From assembly GCA_937124525.1 (NCBI GenBank), contig CAKZLA010000086.1, positions 1-12,191 of the forward strand: a DNA stretch of 12,191 bases, written 5' to 3'. Shown one piece after another: positions 1 to 6,867 of this stretch. Every line of letters starts with the position of its first letter. The first letter of the stretch is position 1. The position numbers were made by a program, and so were the translations under genes. This DNA is from an uncultured Desulfobacterium sp. Lineage in GTDB: Bacteria; Desulfobacterota; Desulfobacteria; Desulfobacterales; Desulfobacteraceae. The notes below the pieces were generated by a model. The model had not been told where the DNA came from, ran no database searches, and was given only the letters and a program-made list of their open reading frames with translations.

Positions 1-345
1 CGCAAACCACTGTAATGACAGGGTTTGATTCTTAATGTTAAAATTACATCACAAAATGGCCGACGTTATGACCAAGCTCCAATATTGCATCAATCAACAC
101 AGGACTATCTTTGGATACTCTCCCATAAATAATTATTTTTTTCATACAAATTGAATTAATTGATATGTAGATATACGATAACGGGGTTCTGCCCCACGAT
201 TATAAAAAGCGAGGTCCCATACATTTGAAATTTGGGGTTATTTCCTAACGTAGGTAGGACAATGGATTTGCCAGAATCCCCTATGAGCAAAATTTAAGAA
301 AGGCCTGACTCAAGGCCAATAATAGCCTAACTTGGAGAGCGATGA
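1..345. other. AT-rich stretch without a supported gene
   Basis: No complete gene is supported here. On the minus strand 145-44 reads a 33-residue peptide starting MKKIIIYGRVSKDSPV, but there is no ribosome binding site before it and it stops early. Another frame stays open from there to the left edge, so this may be the start of a broken gene cut by the window. Two small inverted repeats are visible: GGGG/CCCC at 183-195 and GGCCT/AGGCC at 302-317. Neither has a T tract. Confidence 0.4.
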
Positions 346-733
346 ATGGAAACGATGCATCTTGAAGCAGATAATTTTGAAACCCCCCTAAAATTTTTAA
401 GGAAATGCAGGGGAAACTCCTTGAATATCATGAAAACAAATCCATGAAAATCTCTTTTCCCATCATGGAAAAATATGACAATCCGGCAAGGAAGATGTTC
501 GGGGGCATGATTGTCGCCACTTTTGACAATACGTTTGGATCATTTTCTTATGAAATATCAAAAAAATTCTGCACAACGCTGGAACTTAATATTTCTTTTA
601 TCAGGCCCACGGATATGTAACAGACAAAGAATTAATTGTAGAGGTCTTTTTGGTTTTAAAAACAAAAACGCAATTAGTATTGGAAGGAAAAGCACATAAT
701 CCTGATGGAAAGCTTATTGCAGTATGTATGTAA
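346..733 (+). pseudogene. PaaI-like hotdog-fold thioesterase, broken by two frameshifts
   Basis: This is a decayed acyl-CoA thioesterase of the PaaI/hotdog family, about 128 residues if repaired, which is normal for the family. A start at 346 fits a GGAGAG ribosome binding site at 334-339. Frame 1 reads METMHLEADNFETPLKFL, then one base appears to be missing near 398-400. The reading continues in the frame of 405 with the family core: NPARKMFGGMI, FDNTFGS, TTLELNISFIRP. That frame ends in a stop at 618-620. The next frame then gives VTDKELIVEV to GKAHNPDGKLIAVCM, stopping at 731-733. Removing eight bases (about 609-616) joins IRP directly to VTDK and restores the frame. The motif reading and the two breaks are seen directly; the enzyme family is from memory of related proteins. 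A sequencing error could explain the single-base change but hardly the eight-base one. The intact gene may once have worked with the nearby hydrolase. Confidence 0.75.
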
Positions 734-909
734 AACAAGAATGATGATTTTAGATTGTTTTTAGGGATTGCTTCTAATTTCGATCCTCACTGACACAGGG
801 GGAAACGACAACTAAAGTTTTCTCGCTCTGATTTTAATTGTTAGATTTCAAATCTGTTTTGGATTTGGCGAAGGTGTTTCCAAACGTGGCGGATTTAGAC
901 GCCCCAATT

Positions 910-1491
910 TCAAATGACAATTGTCCTCAGTAAACGCTGCATATATTCGTTCATTGCGTTAACCAGGTCAAATTTACCGTTATCAAAGCACCAATTAAGT
1001 GCAACGCCTCTGGCTCCCGTGAAAAGAAATTTAGTGGTCTCATCGGCAGAAAAATCAGGATCAAGTTCTCCTTGTTCAATGCCCAGACTGACAATATTGT
1101 GCAACATGACAAAACGAACCGAGGTTTTGCAAAGAAAAAGTTTTGTTTGGGTTTTATACAGCGCCTTAAGAACATCTATGCCGTAATGAATATAAAGCTT
1201 AGCCAGATACTCAAAAAAAGACTGTATTTTGATAGTTGCTGTGGTTCCTTCAAGCGTATCAATGGATTTGGTTTCCATAAATTCATCCGCATTTTCAAAT
1301 AACTTATATAGGATGTCTTCCTTGGATTTAAAATAATGATAAAAAGCACCCACAGAAACCCCGGCTTTTTTACTGATTTCATCAATGGTAATATTTTCAA
1401 AACCTTTCAATTCCATTAATTCCACACCGGTTTCATAAATTCTATTTTTAGTTTCAATTGCCTGTAGTTTACGTTTTGTTAATTTTGTCAT
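910..1491 (-). CDS. TetR/AcrR-family transcriptional regulator
   Basis: One-component DNA-binding repressor, 193 residues, a normal length for the family. The N-terminal helix-turn-helix lies at about residues 32-58: ITIDEISKKAGVSVGAFYHYF followed by KSKEDIL, which is the classic TetR signature. The C-terminal two thirds are helical and variable, as expected for the ligand and dimer domain, and the ligand cannot be read from sequence. The start at 1491 is preferred over in-frame codons at 1530 and 1620 because AAGG lies about 7 bases upstream and because the protein then begins just before the DNA-binding domain. It lies 71 bases downstream of the alpha/beta hydrolase on the same strand, so the two are probably cotranscribed. 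It likely controls that hydrolase and itself, and perhaps formerly the broken thioesterase on the other side. The regulatory target is inferred. Confidence 0.88.
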   Translation of the reverse strand: MTKLTKRKLQAIETKNRIYETGVELMELKGFENITIDEISKKAGVSVGAFYHYFKSKEDILYKLFENADEFMETKSIDTLEGTTATIKIQSFFEYLAKLYIHYGIDVLKALYKTQTKLFLCKTSVRFVMLHNIVSLGIEQGELDPDFSADETTKFLFTGARGVALNWCFDNGKFDLVNAMNEYMQRLLRTIVI

Positions 1492-1562
1492 CAATTTACC
1501 TTGTTCTGTATTATTCCTGGCATCCTTCATATGGCTGCAACAGTAGTAGTGATAAGTCAAGT

Positions 1563-2432
1563 TTATATCAATAATCTGGGTGTGGTATTGAATGATTGAA
1601 TCAAGGATGGGTATATGCAATATTTCACTACGAAATCAACTATTTCCTGTGCAACAATTCCAAAAGCCTGGAGGTGAGGTGCATGACCACAATGGGGAAT
1701 TAACATCATTTTTGACTCACCGGTCACTTTTTCTGCTATGGAATACATCTGTCCAGGAAGGCCATACTGATCAACTTCCCCCTGAAGCACCAAAACAGGT
1801 GTTTTGATATCATCAAGGTATGATTCAATATTCCATGAAAAAAATGACTCTGCAAGCCATATTTTTGCCCAGCGCTTGAAAATTTCATCAATATTTGTGC
1901 CATGATGTCTTTCCAGTTTTTTTCTCAGATCGGTTTCTTTCCAGGAATTAACCGTCGCTTTAATTCCTTTAATTGTCAACGGATCCACATAAACATGGGC
2001 AGCCTCGGTTATCACGCCTGTCACACGATTGGGAAAGCGTGCCGCAAACAAAAGGGCCATGGTACCACCATCGCTGTGCCCCCACAACACGGCTTGCTGA
2101 ATACCACACCTATCCAACACATCGGGAAGTGATTTCCAGGATTCATCAAACATGTAGCTCTCATGGATATGAGAATCGGGCAAACGATCTGATTTACCAT
2201 GGCCAAGGCGATCGTATGCCATAACATCACAACCCGTCAACCTGGCAATTTTTTCGGGGACATCTCGCAACATCGAAACGCAGCCAAGGGCTTCATGGAG
2301 CATGACCACAACGGGCCGAGACGCTGACATTTTTCCATTCTCATCAATTCCATGATAAAATTGCCTTACAAACAAACGATGTCCGTTTACATGAATATCA
2401 AAGGAATTGATTTTAATTACGGGCCTAACCAT
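1563..2432 (-). CDS. alpha/beta hydrolase
   Basis: Soluble alpha/beta-hydrolase-fold enzyme, 289 residues. The catalytic triad is readable: nucleophile Ser120 in GHSDGG (the G-x-S-x-G elbow), acid Asp221 in LQGEVDQYG, and base His250 in CGHAPH. The oxyanion segment is HEALG at residues 46-50, and YDRLGHGKSDR at 73-83 is typical of the family. No signal peptide is visible, so it should be cytoplasmic. Members include esterases, C-C bond hydrolases of aromatic degradation and lactonases; the substrate cannot be told from these motifs. Start choice is uncertain: ATG at 2432 has no good ribosome binding site, whereas TTG at 2441 lies 6 bases after GAGAAAG and would add three residues. The C-terminal tail after residue 271 (about 19 residues) goes beyond the fold and may be a recent extension. 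It is upstream of, and probably cotranscribed with, the TetR gene. Confidence 0.87.
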   Translation of the reverse strand: MVRPVIKINSFDIHVNGHRLFVRQFYHGIDENGKMSASRPVVVMLHEALGCVSMLRDVPEKIARLTGCDVMAYDRLGHGKSDRLPDSHIHESYMFDESWKSLPDVLDRCGIQQAVLWGHSDGGTMALLFAARFPNRVTGVITEAAHVYVDPLTIKGIKATVNSWKETDLRKKLERHHGTNIDEIFKRWAKIWLAESFFSWNIESYLDDIKTPVLVLQGEVDQYGLPGQMYSIAEKVTGESKMMLIPHCGHAPHLQAFGIVAQEIVDFVVKYCIYPSLIQSFNTTPRLLI

Positions 2433-2513
2433 ATATATCAATTATGTCTTTCTCGTGAAACGTAAGTTCTCATTACGACCCAATTCTCTGAACTGAAGTC
2501 ATTGATCTATCAA

Positions 2514-2570
2514 ATCATACTATCCTGAAATATATTGCATATATCTCGACAACGCCTATGTACAATATAT
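2514..2570. promoter_or_regulatory. possible promoter and operator for the hydrolase-tetR unit
   Basis: An inverted repeat ATATATTG (2530-2537) and CAATATAT (2563-2570), 25 bases apart, lies upstream of the hydrolase. Between it and the gene, the minus strand carries TATGAT (2519-2514), a fair -10 box without a convincing -35. The placement would suit TetR-type repression, but the arms are AT-rich and could arise by chance. Confidence 0.25.
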
Positions 2571-2612
2571 ATAATTCTCCCCTATACGTACAAAAAAAAG
2601 GGGCGCATCAAA

Positions 2613-2723
2613 GTGGATACTAACCTGATTGAAAAAAAAAATCAAATCATCGACTCAGATAAACTGAAAAATTTCACACCGTATTTTAATCCAGATAAGT
2701 CTACAAGTGTTGACCTACGCTAA
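2613..2723 (+). CDS. small orphan reading frame, 36 residues, possibly a gene remnant
   Basis: I do not recognise this. A GTG codon at 2613 follows AAGGGG at 2598-2603 with 9 bases between, and the frame reads a hydrophilic peptide rich in Lys, Asn and Asp that contains FTPYFNPDKS before a stop at 2721-2723. There is no signal peptide or membrane segment. It is divergent from the alpha/beta hydrolase, so it could be the N-terminal fragment of a gene once controlled together with it, matching the decay seen in the thioesterase. Equally it may be chance coding. The sequence up to 2950 offers no clear continuation; a 40-residue frame at 2780-2902 has no ribosome binding site. Confidence 0.25.
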   Translation: MDTNLIEKKNQIIDSDKLKNFTPYFNPDKSTSVDLR

Positions 2724-2953
2724 CATGCTAAAACAATTTGATATTTTAGTAATTTTTTGCAGCTTTCATTTTCAAAATAATGACATGGGTACTGAAGGCC
2801 ATCCCCATTTTTCAAGGCATTTACTATTTTAAGGACGCAGAATCAGTACCTGTCAGTTTTTTTTACATATTGGAAAACAATTTATTATCTCGTTGGTCAT
2901 GAGATCTGGGGCTGCTCATAACATCGGCCAGTCATCATAATTGATGGGCCAAT
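2724..2953. other. AT-rich spacer, nothing recognised
   Basis: No gene, RNA or clear promoter was seen between the orphan reading frame and the palindromic repeat. The sequence is A+T rich with short T tracts. Confidence 0.4.
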
Positions 2954-3040
2954 GGGATCAGGCTTGTTTTATTGGCGTTATCGACCCCAGCCCGTTCAAA
3001 CTTTAAAACCACTGATAATGCCAATATCGCAAGCCTGACC
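2954..3040. repeat. palindromic repeat, copy A
   Basis: This is an imperfect inverted repeat of about 87 bases. The left arm (2954-2980) contains TCAGGCTTG, TTTTATTGGC and GTTA. The right arm (3014-3040) contains ATAATGCCAATATCG and CAAGCCTGA-CCC. About 22 of the innermost 25 positions pair, with a one-base bulge near the tip and a loop of about 33 bases. The left arm is nearly identical to the left arm of the repeat at 6868, differing at two of 28 positions. It sits past the 3' end of the universal stress gene, so it could also act as that gene's terminator. REP- or MITE-like by form; no transposase is nearby. Confidence 0.75.
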
Positions 3041-3103
3041 CCTTGTTAGTTAACCTTCCGACCGGAAAAATGGGAATGTATCCCTCTTAATGGGATCTAC
3101 TGT

Positions 3104-3577
3104 TCACCTTTCATGGGGCTTGTTCCTGATACTGAAAACAGGTATGTGAGAATGTCTAAATACCTTTTCAGCCTGGGACCCAAACAATGTTCTTGAAAGA
3201 TTACTCCTCCCCTTATTGCCCATGACAATCAAATCGACCTTCTCTTCTTCTGCTGTGTGAAGGATCTCTTCAAAGGGAGTTCCCATTGTCATATGTATGA
3301 TCATGGGGGGGGGAAACTCAGGAAAATTATCTGCAATGATTTTTTTAATCTCCTTTTCCCGTTTTTCTGTGGTCTCTTTTACGAACTTTGGCACATCAAT
3401 GGTTCCCGTATAATATGGGGGAATCATGGTGGCTGCGCTGACATCCCTGCGGTTCAGGACATTGATAATGTGAATCTGTGCATCGGTATTGCCAGCAATG
3501 GTTACAGCACCTTCCAGGGTGGATGCAGAATAATCGGACAGATCAAGGCAAACCAATATTTTATCTATTTTTTTCAT
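3104..3577 (-). CDS. universal stress protein, UspA family
   Basis: Cytoplasmic single-domain universal stress protein of 157 residues, the normal size. The ATP-binding motif G-2X-G-9X-G-S is present at residues 120-134 (GNKGRS ... LFGS), together with the N-terminal Asp12 in ILVCLDLSD and the beta strand DLIVMG, so it belongs to the nucleotide-binding subgroup. Such proteins help cells survive starvation or redox and energy stress; the exact role is unknown. The start is well fixed: GGAGGA (complement of 3585-3590) lies 7 bases before the ATG. A run of nine G on the plus strand (3305-3313) encodes the PPP in FPEFPPP. It is a single-gene unit, divergent from the cupin gene. The palindromic repeat at 2954-3040 lies beyond its end. 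Confidence 0.95.
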   Translation of the reverse strand: MKKIDKILVCLDLSDYSASTLEGAVTIAGNTDAQIHIINVLNRRDVSAATMIPPYYTGTIDVPKFVKETTEKREKEIKKIIADNFPEFPPPMIIHMTMGTPFEEILHTAEEEKVDLIVMGNKGRSNLSRTLFGSQAEKVFRHSHIPVFSIRNKPHER

Positions 3578-3717
3578 GTTACATTCCTCCGATTTTAATG
3601 TTTCTGTTTCGACAAACCTTAATTATTTACAAAGCAATTTACATGCCATTTTTTAACATCCTCCATATCACCCCAAAGCAACTGGCCTGCCCGGAACGGA
3701 AACGTCAGGGGGTATTT

Positions 3718-3746
3718 TTGCCCTACCGGGAAATTTCATGTATAAT
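3718..3746 (+). promoter_or_regulatory. sigma70-like promoter for the cupin gene
   Basis: TTGCCC (3718-3723) and a perfect TATAAT (3741-3746) are separated by exactly 17 bases. Transcription would start near 3753, leaving a leader of about 95 bases before the cupin start codon. No riboswitch was recognised in that leader. Confidence 0.6.
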
Positions 3747-3849
3747 CCAATTTTGAGAAAAGCTCGGATATATACTACCAAAAGTATTTTGCATTTTTTG
3801 GAGTATATTTTCTAAAAACAATCAATGCCAAGATTATGGAGAAAAACAA

Positions 3850-4200
3850 ATGAAAATAGCACATTACAAAGACATTAAACCCACAAAATTTGATAATGGC
3901 GTAGCCAAGGGAGTTGCGGGCCGAGTGGTCATCGGAAAGGCCGATGGGGCACAAAATTTTTGCATGCGGGTCTTTGAACTTGAAAAGGAAGGGCACACAC
4001 CCCGTCATTCCCATGAGTGGGAGCATGAAATTTTTTTTCATTCGGGTGAGGGTGAGGTTTTTCTTGGGGGTGAGTGGAACCGGGTCTCCCCGGGTACGGC
4101 TGTTCTGATACCGGGAAACCAAGATCACCAGATCCGAACAGTGGGAGATTATCCCCTGGTTTTTGTGTGTCTGATCCCTGCAGGAGTGGACGAACTGTAG
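3850..4200 (+). CDS. small single-domain cupin protein
   Basis: Small beta-barrel cupin (Cupin_2 type) of 116 residues. Motif 1 is seen around residues 48-68 with metal ligands His53, His55 and Glu60 (HSHEWEHE ... GEGEV). Motif 2 is GTAVLIPGNQDH with ligand His93. A divalent metal (Fe, Mn, Ni or Zn) is expected, but these small cupins range from isomerases and dioxygenases to non-catalytic sensors, and no substrate can be named. There is no signal peptide. GGAG at 3838-3841 is 8 bases before the ATG. It is alone behind its own promoter, with no partner gene close enough to suggest an operon; the TolC-like gene starts almost 300 bases later. Confidence 0.9.
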   Translation: MKIAHYKDIKPTKFDNGVAKGVAGRVVIGKADGAQNFCMRVFELEKEGHTPRHSHEWEHEIFFHSGEGEVFLGGEWNRVSPGTAVLIPGNQDHQIRTVGDYPLVFVCLIPAGVDEL

Positions 4201-4491
4201 AAGGATGCTCAAATTTCACATTTTTTTCACGCTTTTTTCATTCTGGATTCATGCTCGTTCATATAGACTCCTTACAAACCATTGAAAAGGAGCTGTTTTA
4301 ACATCATGGAAAAAAACAATAAAAATTAACAGATACTTACAGCACCTGGTTTTCAGGTTTGAAAAAATATGCATATACTCGGTGGCAGGCCGGACAGATA
4401 TGGCCCGAAAGGTCCTGTAATTAGCCTTCAAACGTGGTATTAATCCAAACCCCAGCCACCAGGCCGTGGTGATTGCAAACGGAGAAAATTG
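4201..4491. other. spacer before the TolC-like gene
   Basis: There is no supported gene. A 5-bp hairpin ACCTG/CAGGT lies near 4346-4360, and an A-rich stretch lies at 4306-4330. No known riboswitch, no clear terminator for the cupin and no convincing -35/-10 pair were found. A ribosome binding site GGAG (4481-4484) precedes the TolC-like start by 7 bases. Confidence 0.4.
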
Positions 4492-5982
4492 ATGAAATTC
4501 AAATATCTGAAAACCATTGCACCCTGGGTGCTGATGACGCTCCTTATATCCAGCGTCAGCCAGAGCGGCGTGGGTTTGGCCAAAGAGGAAATCCCAAAAG
4601 ACACCATCATCTCCACCGCCACCCCGGATGCCATAAAAAATCACCAAATAACAGATAAACCCGGCCCTATGATTAATGATCCGGGCTCTTCATCTCCCGG
4701 GGGGGATGCGCCGAAAAATCAACAAACCCGGATTCGACGAATCAGCCTGGCAATGGCAAAACAAATCGCCCTGGAAAATAATCCAAGCCTTGCCGCAGCC
4801 AGGGAACGGGTGGTCCAGGCCCAGGAAGCCATTGTCCAGGCCCGGGCAGCGTATCTGCCCACCCTGTCCACCACATCTACTTGGAATTATACAGAAAACA
4901 CCAATACGTCCACATCAGTTTATAATGAACATCTGTTCACCAATAAAATATCTGCCACCCAGCTTCTATTTGATGGATTCTTAAGAAAATATACCACCCT
5001 GGCAGCTACCTATGGTGAAAAAATGAGTCAGGCAAACCAACAGGATGCCCAAAGACTTCTGGCCTGGTCCGTGGCCCAGAGTTTTCTCAATATACAACTG
5101 GCAAGGGAAAACGTTAAAATTGCTGAATCAGACATGGCATTTAACCAGCACCAGAAAAAGGAAGCCCTTGCCAGGGAAAAATCAGGAACTGGCTCCTTGA
5201 GTGATCTTTTGAATTTTAAAACCAAGGTCAATACCGCAAAGACGTTTCTCATGAGTTCCCAACAGGATTTAAAAGAGTCCTGCCATGGTCTGGCAGCTCT
5301 CATGGGATATCCCAACGCCCGGTTTCCCGACAACATGGACATCGGCCCCCTGGATATCCAGGCCATATCCTTAGGGACAGGGGACAATGAGCAAGACAAG
5401 GGGGTGGATGGAACCCTGGACCATTTTCTTGCCCAGAGACCGGACCTTATACAGGCCGAATACGCTGTGAAGGCTGCCGATGCCCGGATCAACGTGGCCG
5501 CATCGGGCTATTACCCCACTGTGGCCCTCACCGGCACCTACGGCCTCAGTTCCGGCGAGGAATTCAAAGACATGGGGGACACAGATAACATGGGCGCTGC
5601 CATGGGGATTACCGTGAATTTTGAGCTCTTTTCCGGAGGGGCCACAAAATCCAGTGTCAGGGAAGCCAGATCCGCAAAAAAAGAGCTGGAAAAGAATCTG
5701 GAATCTTCAAAACTCACGGCTATGTCAGATATAAAATCCGCTGCCGATGATATTAGCACCACCCGACGGCAACTGGCCCTTCAAAGGGAAAATACAGCGC
5801 TTATGGAAAAAATGAGAGATCTTGTGGAAAAAGAGTATGCCGCCGGCCAAGCATCCCTGGTGAGGCTCAATGAAGTTCAAAACGATCTTGTGGGGGCATT
5901 GGGGGATCTGGCCATTGCCAGGGTCTCTTTGATACTTGCCCTGGAACGATTTGACTATTATACTGGGAATAATATTGATTAA
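4492..5982 (+). CDS. TolC-family outer-membrane efflux/secretion protein
   Basis: Trimeric outer-membrane channel subunit of the OEP/TolC family, 496 residues. Such proteins form the exit duct of RND, MFS, ABC or type I secretion systems. A signal peptide is visible (MKFKYLKTIAPWVLMTLLIS..., likely cut after GLA at residue 30). There is no lipobox Cys, so it is not lipidated like OprM. A Pro/Gly/Asn-rich linker (about 33-80) precedes the first OEP repeat (ISLAMAKQIALENNPSL, ARAAYLPTLS); the second repeat is marked by QRPDLIQAEYAVKAADARI and ASGYYPTVALTGTYGL. Long helical segments lie between. The start at ATG 4492 is chosen over TTG 4489 because GGAG lies 7 bases upstream. No pump or membrane-fusion gene is adjacent, so the partner is encoded elsewhere. 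Confidence 0.93.
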   Translation: MKFKYLKTIAPWVLMTLLISSVSQSGVGLAKEEIPKDTIISTATPDAIKNHQITDKPGPMINDPGSSSPGGDAPKNQQTRIRRISLAMAKQIALENNPSLAAARERVVQAQEAIVQARAAYLPTLSTTSTWNYTENTNTSTSVYNEHLFTNKISATQLLFDGFLRKYTTLAATYGEKMSQANQQDAQRLLAWSVAQSFLNIQLARENVKIAESDMAFNQHQKKEALAREKSGTGSLSDLLNFKTKVNTAKTFLMSSQQDLKESCHGLAALMGYPNARFPDNMDIGPLDIQAISLGTGDNEQDKGVDGTLDHFLAQRPDLIQAEYAVKAADARINVAASGYYPTVALTGTYGLSSGEEFKDMGDTDNMGAAMGITVNFELFSGGATKSSVREARSAKKELEKNLESSKLTAMSDIKSAADDISTTRRQLALQRENTALMEKMRDLVEKEYAAGQASLVRLNEVQNDLVGALGDLAIARVSLILALERFDYYTGNNID

Positions 5983-5984
5983 AA

Positions 5985-6028
5985 GTCATGCCGGAGAGGG
6001 CACCTGTGTTAAAAGTTTGTGGCATGAC
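5985..6028 (+). terminator. inverted repeat after the TolC-like gene
   Basis: A perfect 8-bp inverted repeat, GTCATGCC (5985-5992) and GGCATGAC (6021-6028), begins three bases after the stop codon. The loop is 28 bases and there is no T tract, so intrinsic termination is doubtful; it may protect the 3' end or be a protein site. Confidence 0.35.
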
Positions 6029-6111
6029 ACCTGATCCCCCCGAAACTGGTTGAAAGTTAAAGTGCCGCAGTAGTTAAAAAGAGTTGCGGAAAAAGAGTAA
6101 ATTTACAATTC

Positions 6112-6603
6112 ATGTTTCATACCTTGACATTAACCATGGACAAAGCTAATAGAAAACCTATGAAATCAGACAAATTAATCAGAATATGTGTAATTGACGG
6201 ACAGGGAGGCGGCATCGGTTCCACCATCATCCGCAAGCTCAAGGATCGATTTGGAGAAGGGATTGAGGTGATGGCCCTGGGTACCAATGCCATTGCCACG
6301 GCCCAGATGCTCAAATCCCGGGCCAACCGGGGGGCTTCGGGTATCAATGCCATTGTTCAGACGGTGAAGGGGGCTGACTTTATCATTGGAACGGTGGGAA
6401 TCATTATGCCCCATGCCATGATGGGGGAACTCACACTGGAGATGGCAGAGGCCATTGCCCAGTCTCCGGCAAAAAAGCTGCTGCTGCCCCTGACCCAAGA
6501 AAATATGGCCATTGTGGGGTTGTCATCCACGCCCCTGCCCCAGCTTGTTGATGATCTCATTGACAGGTATGAGAACGATTTTCAACCAAATTTTAAGGAG
6601 TAA
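6112..6603 (+). CDS. DUF3842 family protein
   Basis: Cytoplasmic protein of unknown function, family DUF3842. The conserved N-terminal segment IRICVIDGQGGGIGSTII resembles a glycine-rich nucleotide-binding loop. It is followed by EVMALGTNAIATAQMLKS, GASGINAIV and IIGTVGIIMPHAMMGE, and by a C-terminal part with LLLPLTQENMAIVGL. This is the family pattern as I remember it. The start is uncertain: ATG at 6112, 6136 and 6160 all lack a good ribosome binding site. The 6160 start gives the usual family length (147 residues). A perfect TTGACA at 6124-6129 followed after 17 bases by TAATAG would put a transcript start almost on that codon, which would make it leaderless. The downstream CooT gene has its ribosome binding site inside the end of this gene, so the two are translationally linked. 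Their pairing suggests a shared role in metal or redox-enzyme maturation; this is inference. Confidence 0.85.
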   Translation: MFHTLTLTMDKANRKPMKSDKLIRICVIDGQGGGIGSTIIRKLKDRFGEGIEVMALGTNAIATAQMLKSRANRGASGINAIVQTVKGADFIIGTVGIIMPHAMMGELTLEMAEAIAQSPAKKLLLPLTQENMAIVGLSSTPLPQLVDDLIDRYENDFQPNFKE

Positions 6604-6608
6604 ACGAT

Positions 6609-6797
6609 ATGTGTGAAGCAACAGCTTATCTTATGGAAGAAGAGAGCGAGCGCATGCTCATGGAGGCCGTGGACACGGTCATTCCGGAAGACGGGGGAAT
6701 TCGTCTGGTGAGTATTTTCGGGGATCAAAAATTTATTAAAGGGTATATTTACTCATTGTCACTGGTGGATCACAAGGTATTTATCAAATTGCATTGA
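6609..6797 (+). CDS. CooT-type small nickel-binding protein
   Basis: Sixty-two-residue protein of the CooT family. The founding member in Rhodospirillum rubrum is a dimer that binds nickel through Cys2 and helps mature carbon monoxide dehydrogenase. Here the start MCEATAYL keeps Cys2, the only Cys in the protein, and the rest (VIPEDGGIRLVSIFGDQKFI to KVFIKLH) fits the small beta-rich fold. AAGGAG (6595-6600) is 8 bases before the ATG and overlaps the last codons of the DUF3842 gene, indicating coupled translation. No carbon monoxide dehydrogenase or other nickel enzyme gene is in this window, so the client enzyme is unknown. CO dehydrogenase/acetyl-CoA synthase of the Wood-Ljungdahl route is a reasonable guess for a sulfate reducer. 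Confidence 0.82.
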   Translation: MCEATAYLMEEESERMLMEAVDTVIPEDGGIRLVSIFGDQKFIKGYIYSLSLVDHKVFIKLH

Positions 6798-6867
6798 TAA
6801 ATAGCTGGAATATCTCTGTATTCTGAGGGATAAAGTCTTTGGAGCTTATATTTTTGGGAGAACAAAA

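Noticed and set aside
405..620. Stand-alone 71-residue protein
   Set aside because: It is the middle part of the thioesterase. It lacks a properly spaced ribosome binding site (AAGGA is about one base from the ATG), and the N- and C-terminal family segments lie in the other two frames.
845..903. Terminator for the TetR gene
   Set aside because: Only very short stems (GATTT/AAATC and GGCG/CGCC) without T tracts; too weak to call.
2780..2902. Forty-residue plus-strand frame beginning MTWVLKAIPIF
   Set aside because: No ribosome binding site, no family resemblance, and it lies in an AT-rich spacer where such frames occur by chance.
3753..3776. TTGAGA with TATACT as an alternative cupin promoter
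   Set aside because: The spacing is only 12 bases. The TTGCCC/TATAAT pair just upstream has 17.
3775..4212. Minus-strand frame of 145 residues
   Set aside because: It runs opposite the cupin gene, which has clear metal-ligand motifs, promoter and ribosome binding site.
4330..4430. Possible riboswitch before the TolC-like gene
   Set aside because: Short GC-rich stretches and a 5-bp hairpin are present, but no known riboswitch core could be matched.
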